This document shows, one piece after another, positions 12,505 to 15,017 of a stretch of 15,017 bases of DNA. The DNA is from CAZAIO01 sp964485235 (GTDB lineage: Bacteria; Chloroflexota; Dehalococcoidia; GIF9; UBA5629): NCBI GenBank assembly GCA_964485235.1, contig CAZAIO010000068.1, positions 1 through 15,017 of the forward strand, in the 5' to 3' direction. Numbering within the stretch: position 1 is the stretch's first letter; each line of letters begins with the position of its first letter. The translations under genes and the position numbers were made by a program. The notes under the pieces were generated by a model, which worked only from the letters and a program-made list of their open reading frames with translations, had not been told where the DNA came from and ran no database searches.

Positions 12505-12822
12505 ATGACATATCACGATACACCCGAGGAAATCGCCGAAGCACTTCGGCAAGAGCCCTATAATCTGCTGAGTAATGATTGTATCACCAAATCTGTCAGG
12601 TTCAAGCGGATGTGCAAATCACTGGGTATTCCGGCAAAAGTGGTGGTCTGTATGGGCCTTGCCCGGGCATGCTGGTTCGGACGTCAGCTGACAATTCCCG
12701 TCATCCACGGGTGGGGCGAGGTAGCAGGCAGGAGGATAGAAACATCCAGGCCGCTCGGCACGCAGGGCATATGGGATATTGTTCCCGTAGACATCAAGCC
12801 CTTCATCGCTATTCATTTTTAA
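12505..12822 (+). CDS. Small transglutaminase-like-fold protein with Cys-His-Glu arrangement
   Basis: 105 residues; ATG 12505 is preceded by AAGGTGG four bases upstream. C26 opens a helix (NDCITKSVRFKRMCKSLGIPAK), a strand follows (VVVCMG), then H68 in VIHGWGEV and E79 in RRIETSRPLG. This order, a helix-capping Cys, then HxW on a strand, then an acidic residue about eleven residues on, mirrors the transglutaminase/NlpC-type catalytic core, shorter than usual. The 'LGIPAK' after the helix also matches the core's usual 'GIPAR'. Activity is inferred from pattern only; it may be a degenerate or minimal member. It has no signal peptide and ends 45 bp from the convergent exporter gene. Confidence 0.75.
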   Translation: MTYHDTPEEIAEALRQEPYNLLSNDCITKSVRFKRMCKSLGIPAKVVVCMGLARACWFGRQLTIPVIHGWGEVAGRRIETSRPLGTQGIWDIVPVDIKPFIAIHF

Positions 12823-12867
12823 AGGCAAGAATTTCAGTCCTGAGCGGGTTGCCGGTAATCCGCCGGT

Positions 12868-14448
12868 TTACAGACTATCCGTGCTGTTTCCCGTATTTTC
12901 TCTCGGACCGCTGTAGCCCGCCTCTTCCGGCGGACGTACCCTGTTCGGCAGTATAATTAAAGTCAGGATAACACTCACCACCATTACAAAGGCAGCGACA
13001 ATAAGTGCTTTTTCTGCTCCGTCGGTAAATGCCTGGTTGGACTGGTCGATAATCATGGTTGATAGCTGCGGATAAGGAATCTTCCCTGCGACGATATGCG
13101 CAGCTTGAATACTATCGCGTATGGCATCAATGGCCTGAGCGGGCAATTGCGCCGGCCAGGCGATAGCGTCCATTTTACCGATATAGGTTGAGTTGAGAAT
13201 AGTGCCAAGCACGGCTACTCCCAGGGCACCGCCGACCTGCCGTGTTGTGTTATTCATTGCCGAGCCTATGCCCGCCTGGTCGACCGGTATTGCCCCCATG
13301 ATGGAGTTCGTCGCCGGGCTCATGGTCAGACCGATACCCACGGCGACAATACACATGGCAAGGGCAAACCGTGAATAGCTCACATCAACAGCGGCAATAT
13401 ACGCGAAGTAGAAAAAGCCGAGCGCCGCGATCAAAATACCAGCCGCAACCGTGAACTTCGTGCCTATATACTGCGCAATACGGGCAGAAACTGCCGCTGC
13501 GACAAAGAGCGTTCCGGCCATCGGCAAAATCCGGATACCCGCTTCAAAAGGAGAATATCCCTGTACCGACTGGAGGAACTGCCCCAGAAAAAAAAGCGAC
13601 CCCATTAGTCCGAAGGATACGAGAGTCAGCGCTACGTTTGCGCCGGTAAAAGACATATTCTTGAAAAAATGCAGCGGAAGCATTGCATTCACCGACCTCA
13701 ATTCCCAGAAAATAAATATCCCCAGAAGGACGGCTGCTGCAGCAAATGCGCAGAGGACATAAGGGGCAGTCCAGCTCTCCTGTCCGGCCCGAATAATGGC
13801 ATAGACCAGTGAAAAGACCCCGCCAATGGATAGAAGCGTTCCCGGAACATCTATCTTACGGGGGTTGTCCGTTTTCGAATTTTCAATGAAATACCAGCCG
13901 CCCGCTATCCCTATCACGATTACCGGAATATTAATATAGAACACGGAACTCCAGTGAAAATTATCAAGGAGCCATCCGCCGACGATAGGTCCTATACCGA
14001 CGCCGAGGGCCAGTGTAGCCGCCCATAATGCAATAGCCTGGGCACGTTCCTTCGGTTCTCTGAACGTGGCGGTCAATATAGAAAGAGTTGCAGGCATAAT
14101 CGTCGCAGCGCCGATGCCCATCATGGCACGCATTGAGATCAGCATACCATTTGAATTGGAAAGCGCAGCGCCTAACGAAAATACGCCGAAAACAATCAGA
14201 CCGATCATCAATGTCGGTTTACGCCCCATACGGTCGCCCAGATAGCCTACAGTGAGCAATAGTCCGGCGACCGCCAGTACGTAGGCATCGACGATCCACT
14301 GCAACTGACTGGCGCTGGAGCCGAGGTCACTTGCAATAGACGGTAAAGCGAGGTTCAATACAGTATTGTCCAGAGAAATAATCAACAGTGAAATGCCCAT
14401 AAAAGCCAGTGCTGTCCATCTTTGCCCGTAACCCTTTGTCTGTTCCAA
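12868..14448 (-). CDS. MFS exporter, DHA2 (14-helix, EmrB/QacA-type) family, MarR-linked
   Basis: 526 residues with about 14 membrane helices. Signatures: LDNTVLNLALP (26-36), motif A GYLGDRMGRKP (68-78), motif C LGVGIGPIVGG (148-158), and a large extracytoplasmic loop before the last helix (about 433-480), as in QacA/EmrB-type exporters. A short polar tail follows. The start is TTG 14448-14446, set by AAGGAG eight bases upstream; no nearby ATG fits. The MarR gene lies 54 bp upstream in the same direction, so the two are very likely one operon, with the exporter induced when a ligand lifts MarR repression. It differs clearly in sequence from the DHA2 exporter at 10707. Substrate unknown. Confidence 0.93.
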   Translation of the reverse strand: MEQTKGYGQRWTALAFMGISLLIISLDNTVLNLALPSIASDLGSSASQLQWIVDAYVLAVAGLLLTVGYLGDRMGRKPTLMIGLIVFGVFSLGAALSNSNGMLISMRAMMGIGAATIMPATLSILTATFREPKERAQAIALWAATLALGVGIGPIVGGWLLDNFHWSSVFYINIPVIVIGIAGGWYFIENSKTDNPRKIDVPGTLLSIGGVFSLVYAIIRAGQESWTAPYVLCAFAAAAVLLGIFIFWELRSVNAMLPLHFFKNMSFTGANVALTLVSFGLMGSLFFLGQFLQSVQGYSPFEAGIRILPMAGTLFVAAAVSARIAQYIGTKFTVAAGILIAALGFFYFAYIAAVDVSYSRFALAMCIVAVGIGLTMSPATNSIMGAIPVDQAGIGSAMNNTTRQVGGALGVAVLGTILNSTYIGKMDAIAWPAQLPAQAIDAIRDSIQAAHIVAGKIPYPQLSTMIIDQSNQAFTDGAEKALIVAAFVMVVSVILTLIILPNRVRPPEEAGYSGPRENTGNSTDSL

Positions 14449-14502
14449 GATTGATTCTCCTTAACAACCAATATTCATTTAAATATTCTTTTAAAAATAG
14501 CG

Positions 14503-14973
14503 CTATACGTTTTTTATCTGCGTTGCATAATCAGTTAATAGTATATCGACGGTCTTTAATATCGATATCAATATCTCGAGCTGCGGTTGAAATTCGTCTC
14601 CGAGGTCGGTCTGTGCCATTCGAATAAAGTCCCTGAGCATTTTCTCGCGGGTATCGAATACTTCCCTGCCTCGTTCGGTAAGCTCAAGGATGACCTCCTT
14701 GGCGTTGTTTTCCATATATGCTTTACGGACCAGCTTCTTCCTTACCAGTTTGGCAACTGTCTGTGAGACAGCTCCGCGGGTTATATTCATATATTTTGCT
14801 ACTCCGGTCACGTTAATTCCCGGGGTCCTTCCGATCGTTTTTATCGTGAGCAACTCTTTAAGATAAAGCGGCACACCGTAATCATGACAGTAAAGGTCTA
14901 TCGATACTTTCTTTTGAGTCACCTGCTCGCAGATATCGAGTAACTCCTGCAAAGACTTATGTTCATCTTTCAT
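14503..14973 (-). CDS. MarR-family transcriptional regulator
   Basis: 156 residues with a winged helix-turn-helix: a helical N-terminus, then TIGRTPGINVTGVAKYMNIT (47-66, HTH entry), recognition helix RGAVSQTVAKLVRKKLVRK (67-84 area) and wing EVILELTERG (about 93-102), followed by two long dimerisation helices (103-156). The order and length are those of MarR/SlyA repressors, which bind palindromic operators and release DNA on binding phenolic or other ligands. It precedes a DHA2 exporter by 54 bp in the same direction and probably represses both. ATG 14973-14971 has no Shine-Dalgarno and lies only 8 nt from a -10 hexamer. Confidence 0.92.
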   Translation of the reverse strand: MKDEHKSLQELLDICEQVTQKKVSIDLYCHDYGVPLYLKELLTIKTIGRTPGINVTGVAKYMNITRGAVSQTVAKLVRKKLVRKAYMENNAKEVILELTERGREVFDTREKMLRDFIRMAQTDLGDEFQPQLEILISILKTVDILLTDYATQIKNV

Positions 14974-14981
14974 GGCTGGAT

Positions 14982-15011
14982 ATTATAGTACCTAAACAAT
15001 ATTTCATACAA
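14982..15011 (-). promoter_or_regulatory. Promoter of the marR-exporter operon, apparently leaderless
   Basis: Read on the minus strand, TTGTAT (15011-15006) and a consensus TATAAT (14987-14982) are spaced by 18 bases. Only 8 nt separate the -10 from the ATG, so the start of transcription should fall at or next to the start codon. The A+T-rich stretch also has atatt/aatat half-sites around the -10, suitable for MarR autorepression, but an operator is not proven. Confidence 0.6.
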
Positions 15012-15017
15012 ATTTCC

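Overview
The window (15,017 nt, about half G+C) reads as a chromosomal segment of an anaerobic-type bacterium. The mix of an orphan Liv-type binding protein, DHA2 exporters, a CoA-disulfide-reductase-like flavoenzyme, uncharacterised Cys-motif proteins and dispersed intergenic palindromes suggests an uncultured Chloroflexota/Dehalococcoidia-like genome. That placement is inference from gene flavour; there is no rRNA or other marker here. Most genes stand alone or in pairs, each with its own Shine-Dalgarno. Several starts are TTG or GTG.

Layout. 1-553 (-): a YdeI/OmpD-associated (OmdA) protein running off the left edge. 554-1703: repeat-rich spacers around a four-helix membrane protein (819-1373, -) built from two copies of one 84-residue His/Cys unit. 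1704-3591 (-): a cupin and a CoA-disulfide-reductase/NADH-oxidase-type flavoprotein in the same direction. 3837-4781 (+): a phosphotriesterase-family metallohydrolase. 4861-6819 (+): the best regulatory find, a complete branched-chain amino-acid attenuator (promoter, 35-codon leader peptide with a Val-rich run, alternative RNA pairings, intrinsic terminator) in front of an acetolactate synthase large subunit with no small subunit beside it. 6820-7340: a spacer with a 30-bp perfect palindrome and a probable long leader. 7341-8063 (+): an uncharacterised Cys4 protein. 8171-9367 (+): a Liv-type lipoprotein binding protein, closed by a strong palindromic terminator. 9560-10423 (+): an uncharacterised protein ending in CxCxxCxxxxC. 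10707-12167 (-): a DHA2 MFS exporter. 12505-12822 (+): a small transglutaminase-like protein. 12868-14973 (-): a MarR regulator followed by a second DHA2 exporter, probably one operon from a nearly leaderless promoter.

How they may work together. The attenuator ties acetolactate synthase expression to charged tRNA-Val (and perhaps Leu/Ile), and this can be read base by base. A link to the nearby Liv-type binding protein is only suggestive. MarR plus DHA2 is a typical drug or solvent efflux module. The strongest candidates for new biology are the attenuator, the internally duplicated membrane protein, the two Cys-motif proteins and the small thiol-enzyme-like protein at 12505. No CRISPR array, tRNA, rRNA, transposase or phage gene was seen.
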